Assembly (NCBI GenBank): GCA_030635415.1 | Contig: DAOVYW010000037.1 | Location: 1-14,250 of the forward strand | DNA: 14,250 nt | Source: Candidatus Firestoneibacteriota bacterium | Lineage (GTDB): Bacteria > Oederibacteriota > JAAXVQ01 > JAUVAV01 | Direction of reading: 5' to 3' | In this document: positions 1 through 7,136 of the stretch, piece after piece | How the letters are laid out: every line of letters starts with the position of its first letter | Numbering within the stretch: the stretch's first letter is position 1 | Translations under genes and position numbers: made by a program | Notes under the pieces: generated by a model | Seen by the model: only the letters and a program-made list of their open reading frames with translations | Databases searched by the model: none | Told to the model about the DNA's origin: nothing

Positions 1-52
1 AAATTGAAAAAAGCATAAGAACCCAGGGGCGACGAAAAAAAATTCTGGACAT
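1..52 (-). CDS. 5' end of an exported or membrane protein, cut by window edge
   Basis: An ATG at base 52 (reading left) opens a frame that stays open to base 1 and encodes MSRIFFRRPWVLMLFSI. It is preceded by a strong ribosome binding site, AAAGGAG, with a 5-base spacer. The peptide starts with three arginines followed by hydrophobic residues, as in the beginning of a signal peptide or membrane anchor. It lies 124 bases downstream of the alpha/beta hydrolase gene on the same strand, so it may belong to the same transcript. Only 17 codons are visible, so no family can be named. The start and ribosome binding site are seen directly; that this is a real gene is inferred. Confidence 0.6.
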   Translation of the reverse strand, partial: MSRIFFRRPWVLMLFSI

Positions 53-70
53 AATAACTCCTTTCTTACT

Positions 71-88
71 ATAAGTGTCGGCGCTTAT
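71..88 (-). promoter_or_regulatory. Small hairpin just upstream of the ribosome binding site of the left-edge gene
   Basis: ATAAG and CTTAT arms, with a further G-T and G-C pair inside, can form a 7-pair stem with a 4-base loop. In the leftward transcript it ends a few bases before the AAAGGAG of the partial gene at 1-52. No T-run follows in that direction, so it does not look like a terminator. It could influence translation or be chance. Confidence 0.25.
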
Positions 89-176
89 GCCAATTTATTT
101 AGTTTATTTGCTGCCAACGATACCATTCGAATAAATAAGTGACGTAGTTGGGCGGAAACGATCTATGCGTCCCCGT

Positions 177-1001
177 TTATAAATTTATTTTTGCCCTTAC
201 CCAAGTTATAAAAAAGTCCGGGTCTTGTAGAAAGATTTGTTCGGCATGCACCCCGTTTACGATTTTCAACCACGATTTGGAGACTTCGACAGCATTATAG
301 ACTTTTTTACTCAAGGATTCATAAACCAGAGTATCCTGGCCGCCTATCAGGAAATGACAAGGGATTTGAATTTTCTTGGCCAGTTCCACGCCGCTAGGTT
401 TGGGGGCCAAAATCGGACCCCAGCGGAAAAACATGTCGTCTTCAGGCTTGATGTGGAATTTGGTCTGCCGGAAGGCCACAGCCAGAGGATTCAAAAAGGC
501 TGCGCCGCTAAAGATGATGTCTTCCACCTGGGTCGGACAGGAAACCAGCAAAAGACGGTCAACCCGGCCGGGAAATTCAACACCAGCTCGCAGGCTGCTG
601 TAGGCACCCAGAGAAAAACCTAAAAGCGTGATATCGCCATATTGCGGCCTGGCCCAATTCAAGACTGGTTCAATATCCAGGTGTTCCCTGGCGCCAAACC
701 AATAACAGCCATAACTTTCTCCGGTACCGCGAAAATCAATGACCAGAACATCGGCCGTGGAAGTCAACCCGGAAGTCAAGGCTTGCATGGAGCGGGTTGC
801 GTGGTGTTGGGCAAATCCGGGAGCTACAATTATAAGCCTCTGACCGGACAGTTCCGGCCCGGATTTGAACTCGGCAAATATCTTGACTTCATCAGATGTG
901 GTAAAGGTAAAATATTTACAGTCTGCCGCCAACAGCGGAACCGGAAGGAAAAGCCATAGCAACCTAACAACCCAAAGACTATATCTCATCTTAAAATCCA
1001 T
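177..1001 (-). CDS. Exported alpha/beta hydrolase (serine hydrolase)
   Basis: A 274-residue protein with an N-terminal signal sequence: arginines, then a hydrophobic stretch ending in PVPLLAAD, so it probably acts outside the cytoplasm. The rest has the alpha/beta-hydrolase pattern. The nucleophile elbow GFSLG places the catalytic Ser near residue 130, LIGGQDTLV gives the acid Asp near 223, and GVHAEQ gives the His near 252. The motif VIDFRGTGESYG before the elbow is typical of esterase/lipase-like members. Substrate cannot be told from sequence. It follows the DUF3106-like gene by 45 bases on the same strand and is probably co-transcribed with the ECF module. Start choice is uncertain: TTG at 1010, ATG at 1001 and ATG at 989 are all in frame and none has a good ribosome binding site. 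Confidence 0.85.
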   Translation of the reverse strand: MDFKMRYSLWVVRLLWLFLPVPLLAADCKYFTFTTSDEVKIFAEFKSGPELSGQRLIIVAPGFAQHHATRSMQALTSGLTSTADVLVIDFRGTGESYGCYWFGAREHLDIEPVLNWARPQYGDITLLGFSLGAYSSLRAGVEFPGRVDRLLLVSCPTQVEDIIFSGAAFLNPLAVAFRQTKFHIKPEDDMFFRWGPILAPKPSGVELAKKIQIPCHFLIGGQDTLVYESLSKKVYNAVEVSKSWLKIVNGVHAEQIFLQDPDFFITWVRAKINL

Positions 1002-1046
1002 ACCTGCCAAAAATCCAGAACCGCTTTAGTGATACCGACCGGGCAA

Positions 1047-1601
1047 TTACTGCGGGGGTGGTTTTGCTCTGCCGGATCTGCGTTTCCGTTTTTTTTCTTT
1101 TAAATAACGCCTTTTATCCGGGGACAATTCCCGCCAGCGCTGATAGCGGCGCTGCCAGCGTTGGCGTTCCTGGGGCGGAAGCTTTTTAAAACGATGATAA
1201 TTATTACGGATTTGTTTCCGCTTCCCGGCCGGCAGCTTTTTCCACTGGGTGTACCGAGTTCGAATCTGTTTTCGCTCGTGGGGCTTAAGTTTTAGAAAGC
1301 GCCGGTGGGAACGCCGCAACCGGTCTTGTTCTTCCGGGGAAAGACTCTGGAATTTTTTCCATCGCCGCTTCAACCTTTGCCGCTGCTCCGGCGCTATTTT
1401 ACGCCAGGAACGATAACGGGCACGAAGAGCCTCCCGTTTCTCAGGTGTCATGGTTTGCCAGCGTTTCCATTTTTTCGATGTAACTTCGGCGCTCTCCGCC
1501 TCGGTCGGCTTGGCCGCAGCCCGTTCTGTCGTTGCTTCCGCTCTAGCCGCGAAGCCCCCACAGAATATCAAAATTAATATGGCAATAAGTTTCCGGCACA
1601 C
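1047..1601 (-). CDS. Exported basic repeat protein, DUF3106-like
   Basis: A 184-residue protein with a signal peptide (KLIAILILIFCGGFAARA) and a mature part that is extremely rich in Arg, Lys and Gln. Residues 48-173 are seven consecutive repeats of exactly 18 residues, each beginning with Trp or Phe and following the pattern W/F-x-x-(hydrophobic)-x-P-x-x-(K/R/E)-(R/Q). For example, one unit reads WRKIAPEQRQRLKRRWKK. This is the pattern of DUF3106 proteins, often found beside ECF sigma and anti-sigma genes; their function is unknown. The start is GTG at 1601, because AAGGAGG at 1611-1617 lies 9 bases upstream and the previous gene stops one base before. An upstream TTG at 1628 would break the signal peptide pattern. 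The family name is from pattern memory; the repeats are seen directly. Confidence 0.85.
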   Translation of the reverse strand: MCRKLIAILILIFCGGFAARAEATTERAAAKPTEAESAEVTSKKWKRWQTMTPEKREALRARYRSWRKIAPEQRQRLKRRWKKFQSLSPEEQDRLRRSHRRFLKLKPHERKQIRTRYTQWKKLPAGKRKQIRNNYHRFKKLPPQERQRWQRRYQRWRELSPDKRRYLKEKKRKRRSGRAKPPPQ

Positions 1602-1602
1602 C

Positions 1603-1842
1603 TTAATCCGCCTCCTTGTCCATCTCAAACCACATATCGATATCTCCTCCCTGGCTCAGCATGGCATAATCTTCCAGCAGACCCAACTGCTCAAGCAGTC
1701 GCAGTGTTTCCAGAACTTCGAGATCATCTATCAGGTATTCATCCTCCTGAATTATATCCGTTTCTCTGCTGCCGGGAATCTCTCCGGCCCACACCCACGC
1801 CGTGCAAAAACATAATCCCAACAGAACTAATGTTATTCTCAC
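1603..1842 (-). CDS. Small acidic exported protein with six-residue repeats
   Basis: A 79-residue product starting with GTG at 1842 and preceded by AAGGA. Its start overlaps the stop of the anti-sigma gene by 4 bases (GTGA), which indicates translational coupling. A signal peptide (MRITLVLLGLCFCTAWVWA) is followed by a short acidic mature protein. Residues 41-64 form four six-residue units: LEVLET, LRLLEQ, LGLLED, YAMLSQ. The anti-sigma factor encoded just before carries a very similar hexad stretch in its periplasmic tail. I do not recognise a named family. Co-encoding with the anti-sigma factor and the shared repeat suggest that it acts with that tail in the periplasm; this is inference. 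Confidence 0.75.
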   Translation of the reverse strand: MRITLVLLGLCFCTAWVWAGEIPGSRETDIIQEDEYLIDDLEVLETLRLLEQLGLLEDYAMLSQGGDIDMWFEMDKEAD

Positions 1843-2345
1843 GAATGTTCCTTGTCAGCCGGCTCAATACCTTCGATTTCCTCCCAATACTCGAATAATT
1901 CCATATTTCTCAGCAAATCGAATTCCTGCAATACTTCCATTTCCTGAGTTATGATTAAATCCGTGTTCCCGGCTCGGATAAACAAAAAATCACTGCTTAA
2001 CCGGCCCGCCAGGATTACCGCAACTATGATCACACCTGCCGCCAATCCGGAATAAGCCAGGCGTAAAGTCCGGGGCAATATAATCTTCCGCCACCATCGG
2101 TCTCCCCGCTTCCGCTCTTTTTCTTTTATGCTTGCCAGGCCGGCGGCGAGTTGGATATCAAATTCCAATTCTTTTTCCGGAATTGTCCAGTCTTCTAAAA
2201 GCGTGGAAAGCCGGCGCTCCCGTGCCGCCTCGCGGCGGCACATGGGACAGAGACCCAGGTGCTTTTCAAACCGCATGGTCTGCTCAGGCTTCAGCCAGCC
2301 TTTGATGTATTCCGGCATTTTCTCCCGGCAATCCCTGCAATCCAT
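1839..2345 (-). CDS. Zinc-finger anti-sigma factor, single-pass membrane protein
   Basis: A 168-residue protein. The N-terminus carries the zf-HC2 anti-sigma pattern with Cys3, Cys6 and His29-x3-Cys33-x2-Cys36. Such domains bind and hold the cognate ECF sigma factor in the cytoplasm. A membrane helix follows at about residues 97-115 (LAYSGLAAGVIIVAVILAG), leaving a periplasmic tail of about 50 residues. The tail is acidic and holds hexad units (MEVLQE, FDLLRN, MELFEY, WEEIEG) like those in the small exported protein encoded next. The gene starts 5 bases after the sigma factor stop, with AAGG nearby as ribosome binding site. Release of the sigma factor by a periplasmic signal, perhaps by proteolysis, is the usual mechanism in this family and is not shown by the sequence. 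Confidence 0.88.
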   Translation of the reverse strand: MDCRDCREKMPEYIKGWLKPEQTMRFEKHLGLCPMCRREAARERRLSTLLEDWTIPEKELEFDIQLAAGLASIKEKERKRGDRWWRKIILPRTLRLAYSGLAAGVIIVAVILAGRLSSDFLFIRAGNTDLIITQEMEVLQEFDLLRNMELFEYWEEIEGIEPADKEHS

Positions 2346-2350
2346 AATCC

Positions 2351-2959
2351 TTACCCCTCACTCTCCTGATCCAGATAACCCGCCAGCTTTATTTTTAATT
2401 TTGCGCGGGCCCGAAAGAGGATCGATTTAACGGCGGAAACACTCTTATCTAAAACCCGCCCGATTTCCGCCAAGGACATTTCTTCCCATTGATCCAAAAT
2501 AACCGCCATCCGCTCGGTCTCGGGAAGTTCCGCCACAACTTTCCGCACCGCAACTTGGGTCTCGGTCCGCAGCAGGGTTAGCATCGCATCTCCGACTCGA
2601 CTATCCGCCAACTGCCTCCCGCTTCTTCCACCCTCAGTCCCAAATTCCGGTTCCAATCTTTGTACCGGATGACGGCGCCGATGCCGGAGAATATTCAGAC
2701 ATACCCGGTTTACAATAGTATATAACCAGGAAGCAAAAACCGATGTTCCCGGATGATATTTATCCCGCGCACAATACATCTTCAAAAAAGCTTCCTGCGC
2801 CGCATCCCTGGCTTCTTCCGAGTTTTGAAGAAAACGATAAGCAACTCCCACCACCCTGGACTTATAAAACTCCACCAAGGTTTCAAACGCGCTCTCGTCA
2901 CCTTCCCGGAAGTGAAGCATCAACTGTGTATGCTCATCCATCGACACCTTTTTATCCAT
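2351..2959 (-). CDS. ECF (sigma-70 family) RNA polymerase sigma factor
   Basis: About 202 residues, the usual ECF length. Region 2 spans roughly residues 20-95 and contains ARDAAQEAFLKMY and SWLYTIVNRVCLNILRHRRR. Region 4 spans roughly 143-192, with LPETERMAVIL and the helix-turn-helix MSLAEIGRVLDKSVSAVKSI. A linker of about 45 residues separates them, with no region 3. It directs RNA polymerase to a dedicated promoter set and is probably restrained by the anti-sigma factor encoded next. It begins 30 bases after tsaC, so it may be read from the purine transcript, from a weak local promoter, or both. ATG at 2959 is chosen; ATG at 2941, with AAGGTG just before it, is a real alternative, and TTG at 2968 is less likely. 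Confidence 0.92.
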   Translation of the reverse strand: MDKKVSMDEHTQLMLHFREGDESAFETLVEFYKSRVVGVAYRFLQNSEEARDAAQEAFLKMYCARDKYHPGTSVFASWLYTIVNRVCLNILRHRRRHPVQRLEPEFGTEGGRSGRQLADSRVGDAMLTLLRTETQVAVRKVVAELPETERMAVILDQWEEMSLAEIGRVLDKSVSAVKSILFRARAKLKIKLAGYLDQESEG

Positions 2960-2989
2960 AGTTAACAAACCCGCGCCGCTGAAAAAGTT

Positions 2990-3568
2990 TCAAATTATTA
3001 TACTTCCCTGTCTCAATACTTTTAGCTTTTGGCCGGATAATTTAACAATTGTGGAGTGGATGCGGATCCTGGTTTTTCCGGCATCCACGATCATTTCCGA
3101 AAAACCCAGGATTTTCTTGTCTATATTTAAAGCGGAAACCGGCGCCGGGCACCCGGTACGGTTGGCTGAGGTCATAACTAAAGCCCCCCCGGCCTCCCGG
3201 ATAATCCGGCGGGTCAGGTCGTGATCCGGTATACGTAAGGCTATACTCCTTCCGCCCCGCGTCAGCCGTCCCCAGGAAGTTCCAGGCTTAACCGGAAGTA
3301 CCAGAGTTAAAGCTCCTGGCCAGTATTTTAACATTACAGCCTTGGCCCGGGGTGTAACCTTGGCATATTTAGCTGCCTCCTGTATGTCGGAAATAAGCAG
3401 CACCAGGGGATTATTCTCCTGCCGGCCTTTGGCACGATAAATCCACTGAATCGCTCCGGCTTCCGGCCGGGCAGCCAATCCGTAAACCGTGTCCGTAGGC
3501 AGAATCACCAACCGGCCCGCCTTTAAAGCAACCGTAGCTGAAATTATGGCACGTCGAACCTGTTCCAT
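2990..3568 (-). CDS. tsaC: L-threonylcarbamoyladenylate synthase (YrdC/Sua5 family)
   Basis: A 192-residue single-domain YrdC protein. The family condenses threonine, bicarbonate and ATP into threonylcarbamoyl-AMP, the precursor of t6A37 on ANN-decoding tRNAs. Visible family motifs in order are LPTDTVYGLAA (23-33), AKGRQENNPLVLLI (46-59), YWPGALTLVLP (82-92), IALRIPDH (109-116), MTSANRTGCPAP (132-143) and STIV (172-175). The only in-frame ATG before the domain is at 3568 and it has no clear ribosome binding site. A GGAG just after the purE stop instead fits a TTG at 3605 that is one base out of frame (see findings). It is the last gene of the purine cluster, 49 bases after purE. Co-transcription with purine genes is inferred from spacing. 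Confidence 0.9.
   Translation of the reverse strand: MEQVRRAIISATVALKAGRLVILPTDTVYGLAARPEAGAIQWIYRAKGRQENNPLVLLISDIQEAAKYAKVTPRAKAVMLKYWPGALTLVLPVKPGTSWGRLTRGGRSIALRIPDHDLTRRIIREAGGALVMTSANRTGCPAPVSALNIDKKILGFSEMIVDAGKTRIRIHSTIVKLSGQKLKVLRQGSIII
2997..3002 (-). promoter_or_regulatory. Possible -10 element for the minus-strand ECF operon
   Basis: A perfect TATAAT (minus strand) lies at the end of tsaC, about 40 bases before the sigma factor start. The -35 region at the expected distance reads CTAAAA and is poor. No TGAAAC-N17-CGTA type element is evident upstream of this gene. Treat it as a weak candidate only. Confidence 0.25.
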
Positions 3569-3617
3569 GGTCCGGCTTAAAAACCGCTTGGCTGGGGTCG
3601 GACAAAATTCCGGCTCC

Positions 3618-4145
3618 TTACATGGTTTCAATATATTTATTAATCCCAAACTGATCCAGTTTGGCGGCTTTTTTTTCCACACCCTGGTAAAGTTCATTTT
3701 TAAATTTTTTAAGCACGGTTGACAGGTTCTCGTATTTTCGGGCCAGAATTTGGGTCGCCAGCAGCGCCGCATTCGCAGCTCCGGCCTTGCCAATAGCCAT
3801 GGTCGCCACGGGTATACCGGAAGGCATCTGCACCACGGAATAGAGCGAATCCTGCCCACTTAAATACAGGGTCGGCATAGGAATACCTATCACCGGTATA
3901 ATAGTCTCAGCCGCGATTACGCCGGGCAAATGGGCGGCTCCGCCGGCACCCGCGATAAAAACTTCCACACTCCGTTTTTCCAGGGCTTGGACCCATTCCC
4001 GCACCCGGGCGGGCGAACGGTGGGCTGAAGCTATGGTCAGATCATAACCCACCCCAAGATATTCCAACATGTTTACAGTTTCCTGAATAACCGGCAGATC
4101 AGAATCACTACCTACTATTATCCCAACCAAGGCCTTGTCTTGCAT
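3618..4145 (-). CDS. purE: 5-(carboxyamino)imidazole ribonucleotide mutase
   Basis: A 175-residue cytoplasmic enzyme that in class I organisms converts N5-CAIR to CAIR in de novo purine synthesis. The diagnostic PurE motifs are present: GSDSD at residues 12-16, SAHRSP at 40-45, GAGGAAHLPGVIAAET, and SGQDSLYSVVQMPSGIP followed by MAIGKAGAANAALLA. The overall pattern resembles class I PurE, which needs PurK to make N5-CAIR, but no purK is visible here; it could be elsewhere. AGGAG lies about 10 bases before the ATG. It follows purD by 58 bases on the same strand. A C-terminal extension of about 15 residues (KKAAKLDQFGINKYIETM) lies beyond the core. Confidence 0.95.
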   Translation of the reverse strand: MQDKALVGIIVGSDSDLPVIQETVNMLEYLGVGYDLTIASAHRSPARVREWVQALEKRSVEVFIAGAGGAAHLPGVIAAETIIPVIGIPMPTLYLSGQDSLYSVVQMPSGIPVATMAIGKAGAANAALLATQILARKYENLSTVLKKFKNELYQGVEKKAAKLDQFGINKYIETM

Positions 4146-4203
4146 GCCAACACTCTCCTTCTATAAATTAGTTAGTTTCTGTTACGGAAAGATTAAATTC
4201 CCG

Positions 4204-5484
4204 TTATTTTTTATCCCGCTTCAACGCTCGATAGGCAATATCTTGGCGGTAATGTACCCCGGCAAAAGATATTTTCTCTGCCGCGGAATAAACTTTTTTC
4301 ACGGCCGTGGCAATATCCGGAGCAACCGCGATTACGTTCAGGACTCTTCCTCCGTCAGTAACCAGTTGGTCTTCTTTTTGTGCGGTCCCGGCATGCCAAA
4401 TCATTATATCCGGTACGGCGAGGGCGGCTTCCAACCCGCTAATGGGCAGGCCCTTGGGATAAGATCCGGGATAACCGGGAGCTGCCAGTACCACACAGAC
4501 CGCTGTTCCGGGTTTCCGCTTCACTTGTTCCGGTCCCAGCCGCTCTTGAATGCAGGCTAAAGCCACGTCTATTAAATCCGAGCCTAAAAGCGGTAGAACG
4601 ACCTGGGTTTCAGGATCGCCAAAACGGCAATTATATTCTATCACCTTGGGTCCATCCGCCGTAATCATCAAGCCGGCATAAAGTATTCCCTTATAAGGCC
4701 GGCCCTCTGCCGCCATACCGGCAACCGTTGGCTCCAGTATTTCTATTTTAACACGCTCTATTAATTCCGGGGTCATAACCGGGGCCGGGGCATAAGCGCC
4801 CATGCCACCGGTATTCGGACCTTGATCCCCTTCATTTATACGCTTATGATCCTGGGCTGAAAGCACGGGAACCACTATGCGGCTGTCGGTAAAAGCCTGT
4901 ACACTGGCTTCTTCACCCTGCAGGCATTCCTCAATAACCACGCGCTTCCCGGCCTCGCCAAAGACTTGCTCCTGCATAGCGGCCCCAATAGCTTTCATGG
5001 CCTGCTCTCTGGTTTCCGCGACTGTAACTCCCTTGCCGCCGGCCAAGCCGTCCGCTTTAATTACTATTGGCAAACCGAAATCATCCAGCACGGCTTCCGC
5101 CGCTTCCATTGTCTCACAAACCCGATATTTAGCCGTGGGAATGCTGTGGCGGTCCATAAATTCTTTGGCAAAGGCTTTACTGCTTTCCAGCCGGGCCGCC
5201 TCAGCCGTGGGACCAAAAACCGGTATGCCTTCCTTGGTCAGCCGGTCGGTTAACCCCAGAGAAAGCGGAAGCTCCGGACCAATTAAAACCAGGTCCGGCC
5301 GCTCCTGGCAAGCCAGTTGAACCAGGCCTTCTATGTTGTCCGGCAATATGGGAATACAACGGGCCAACTCAGCCATACCGGCATTGCCCGGAACAGCTAA
5401 AACCTCGGAAACCTGTTTTGATTGCCTGGCAGCCCAAACCAGTCCGTATTCGCGGCCGCCACTGCCCACCACAAGAATTTTCAC
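4204..5484 (-). CDS. purD: Phosphoribosylamine-glycine ligase (GAR synthetase)
   Basis: A 426-residue ATP-grasp ligase joining glycine to phosphoribosylamine, the second step of de novo purine synthesis; about the family length. Visible motifs are the N-terminal Rossmann-like GSGGRE (7-12), the PGNAG turn (31-35), the ATP-grasp KADGLAGGKGV (142-152), DHKRINEGDQGPNTGGMGAY (211-230) and the metal/ATP site RFGDPETQ (286-293). The usual His of the GSGGREHA motif is Tyr here (GSGGREYG). The start is GTG at 5484 with an AGGAGG about 10 bases upstream. It follows purH by 30 bases, so one transcript is likely. Confidence 0.96.
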   Translation of the reverse strand: MKILVVGSGGREYGLVWAARQSKQVSEVLAVPGNAGMAELARCIPILPDNIEGLVQLACQERPDLVLIGPELPLSLGLTDRLTKEGIPVFGPTAEAARLESSKAFAKEFMDRHSIPTAKYRVCETMEAAEAVLDDFGLPIVIKADGLAGGKGVTVAETREQAMKAIGAAMQEQVFGEAGKRVVIEECLQGEEASVQAFTDSRIVVPVLSAQDHKRINEGDQGPNTGGMGAYAPAPVMTPELIERVKIEILEPTVAGMAAEGRPYKGILYAGLMITADGPKVIEYNCRFGDPETQVVLPLLGSDLIDVALACIQERLGPEQVKRKPGTAVCVVLAAPGYPGSYPKGLPISGLEAALAVPDIMIWHAGTAQKEDQLVTDGGRVLNVIAVAPDIATAVKKVYSAAEKISFAGVHYRQDIAYRALKRDKK

Positions 5485-5514
5485 GCGGCTAACACCTCCT
5501 GGAGCCTACTTTTA

Positions 5515-7101
5515 CTAGTGTTTAAAATGCCGCACATTGGTAAAAACCATGGCCATATTATGCTTATTCGCAGCCGCAATAACCTCGGCATCCTTGACTG
5601 ATCCTCCCGGCTGAATAACGGCCGCAACTTTTTGTTGGGCCGCAGCGTCCAAACCGTCGCGGAAGGGAAAAAAAGCGTCTGAGGCCAAAACCGCATGGCA
5701 AGCCTTTTCTCCGGCATTCCGCAGCGCAATCTCCACAGCTCCCACCCGATTGGTCTGTCCCGGGCCAATGCCTAAAGTGACGCCGTCTTTAGCCAGCAAA
5801 ATGGCATTCGACTTCACATGCTTGCAAACCTTCCAGGCAAAAAGTAAATCCCGGATTTCCGCCTCTTCCGGCCGGCGTTTAGTGACGATTTTCAAGTCCT
5901 GAGAAGTAATCATGCCTTGGTCCCGTTCCTGGAGCAAGAGTCCATTAACCACCCGCTTGAAATCCATTCCCATCCAGGAATTTGCCTGCTTTTCCTGACA
6001 TTTCATAGATCCGGTTTCCAGCAGGCGGATATTTTTTTTCTCTTTTAATATTGCCAGGGCTTCGGATTCAAAACCCGGCGCAATTACACACTCCAGAAAA
6101 ATGTCTTTTATACTCCGGGCAATCTCAGCGGTACATGTCCGGTTGAGTCCTACAATCCCACCAAAAGCAGAGAGTGGATCTGCCGCATAGGCTTTGCGAA
6201 ACGCCTGGTTAATATCCACTCCTACGGCCATGCCGCAGGGATTGGTGTGCTTAATCACGCAGACCGCAGGTTCTTCAAAATCCCTGACTATTTCCAGAGC
6301 CGCGTGAATATCCATGATATTGTTAAAAGAAAGTTCCTTTCCGTGAACCTGACTCGCTGAAGCTACGGAAGGTACGGGTTCTTGATTGCCAACCGGTTCC
6401 TGCCGGTAAAAGGCTGCCTGCTGATGAGGATTTTCTCCATAACGCAGGGCCTGCTGCTTAATAAAAGTAAAACGGATAATCTCCGGAAAAACCGGCGATT
6501 CACCTTCAATCAGGGAGGTCTGAAGATAGCGATGAATTCCCGCATCATACTCCGCTGTATGGTCAAAAGCCTCGATTGCCAGCTCACGCAGTGTTTTCTC
6601 AGCTATCTGTCCCTGATTAGCGTCCAGTTCGGATAAAATCCGGGAATAACGCCCTGGATTTACCACCACGGCTACGCTCATGAAATTCTTGGCAGCCGAG
6701 CGTATCATGGAAGGTCCTCCGATATCTATATTTTCAATCGCGGTTTCTAATTTCACTCCGGCCTGCGCGACGGTTTTTGCAAAAGGATAAAGATTTACTA
6801 TCACCATATCAATAGGCTCAATGCCCTGCGCCTGGATCTGACTCATATGGTCAGGGTTATCACGCCGGGCCAGTAAACCCGCGTGAATTTTCGGGTGCAG
6901 GGTTTTGACACGGCCGTCCATCATCTCGGGAAATCCGGTTACTTCGGAAACATCCCGCACTGCCAGGCCCGCGGCCTTCAAAGCCTTGGCCGTGCCGCCG
7001 GTGGAAAGAATCTCTATTCCCTGCCGGGCCAATCCTTGTCCCAAAGCTTCCAATCCGGTTTTATCAGAAACACTTATTAATGCTCTTCTGATCTTTACCA
7101 C
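5515..7101 (-). CDS. purH: Bifunctional AICAR formyltransferase / IMP cyclohydrolase
   Basis: A 528-residue bifunctional enzyme for the last two steps to IMP. The N-terminal cyclohydrolase domain (about 1-200) shows SDKTG (12-16), STGGTAK (33-39) and DGRVKTLHPKIHAG (62-75). The C-terminal formyltransferase domain shows LRYGENPHQQAAFY (219-232), the catalytic Lys-His of KHTNPCG (284-290), DPLSAFGG, GPGQTNRVGA and SDAFFPFRDG. It ends in VRHFKH, matching the usual basic end of the family. The start is GTG at 7101, with GGAGG roughly a dozen bases upstream. It lies 35 bases after purN, and the folate-linked pair purN-purH is a common arrangement. Confidence 0.97.
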   Translation of the reverse strand: MVKIRRALISVSDKTGLEALGQGLARQGIEILSTGGTAKALKAAGLAVRDVSEVTGFPEMMDGRVKTLHPKIHAGLLARRDNPDHMSQIQAQGIEPIDMVIVNLYPFAKTVAQAGVKLETAIENIDIGGPSMIRSAAKNFMSVAVVVNPGRYSRILSELDANQGQIAEKTLRELAIEAFDHTAEYDAGIHRYLQTSLIEGESPVFPEIIRFTFIKQQALRYGENPHQQAAFYRQEPVGNQEPVPSVASASQVHGKELSFNNIMDIHAALEIVRDFEEPAVCVIKHTNPCGMAVGVDINQAFRKAYAADPLSAFGGIVGLNRTCTAEIARSIKDIFLECVIAPGFESEALAILKEKKNIRLLETGSMKCQEKQANSWMGMDFKRVVNGLLLQERDQGMITSQDLKIVTKRRPEEAEIRDLLFAWKVCKHVKSNAILLAKDGVTLGIGPGQTNRVGAVEIALRNAGEKACHAVLASDAFFPFRDGLDAAAQQKVAAVIQPGGSVKDAEVIAAANKHNMAMVFTNVRHFKH

Positions 7102-7136
7102 GATTTTTTAAACCTCCAACCACAAATTCCCATGCT

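Noticed and set aside
160..180. Sequence resembling the GGGGACGCATAG motif sometimes seen near REP-associated elements
   Set aside because: It is a single short match with no partner copy or transposase in the window.
1450..1815. Open frames on the plus strand opposite the repeat protein and small acidic protein
   Set aside because: They are antisense to well-supported genes with signal peptides, ribosome binding sites and coupling, and show no domain.
3569..3859. 97-codon extension of tsaC into purE
   Set aside because: It overlaps purE fully in another frame, encodes Trp/Arg/Pro-rich sequence unlike YrdC proteins, and the domain begins after the ATG at 3568.
4135..4560. 141-codon open frame on the plus strand opposite purD
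   Set aside because: It is a shadow of a certain purD gene, with no ribosome binding site or family resemblance.
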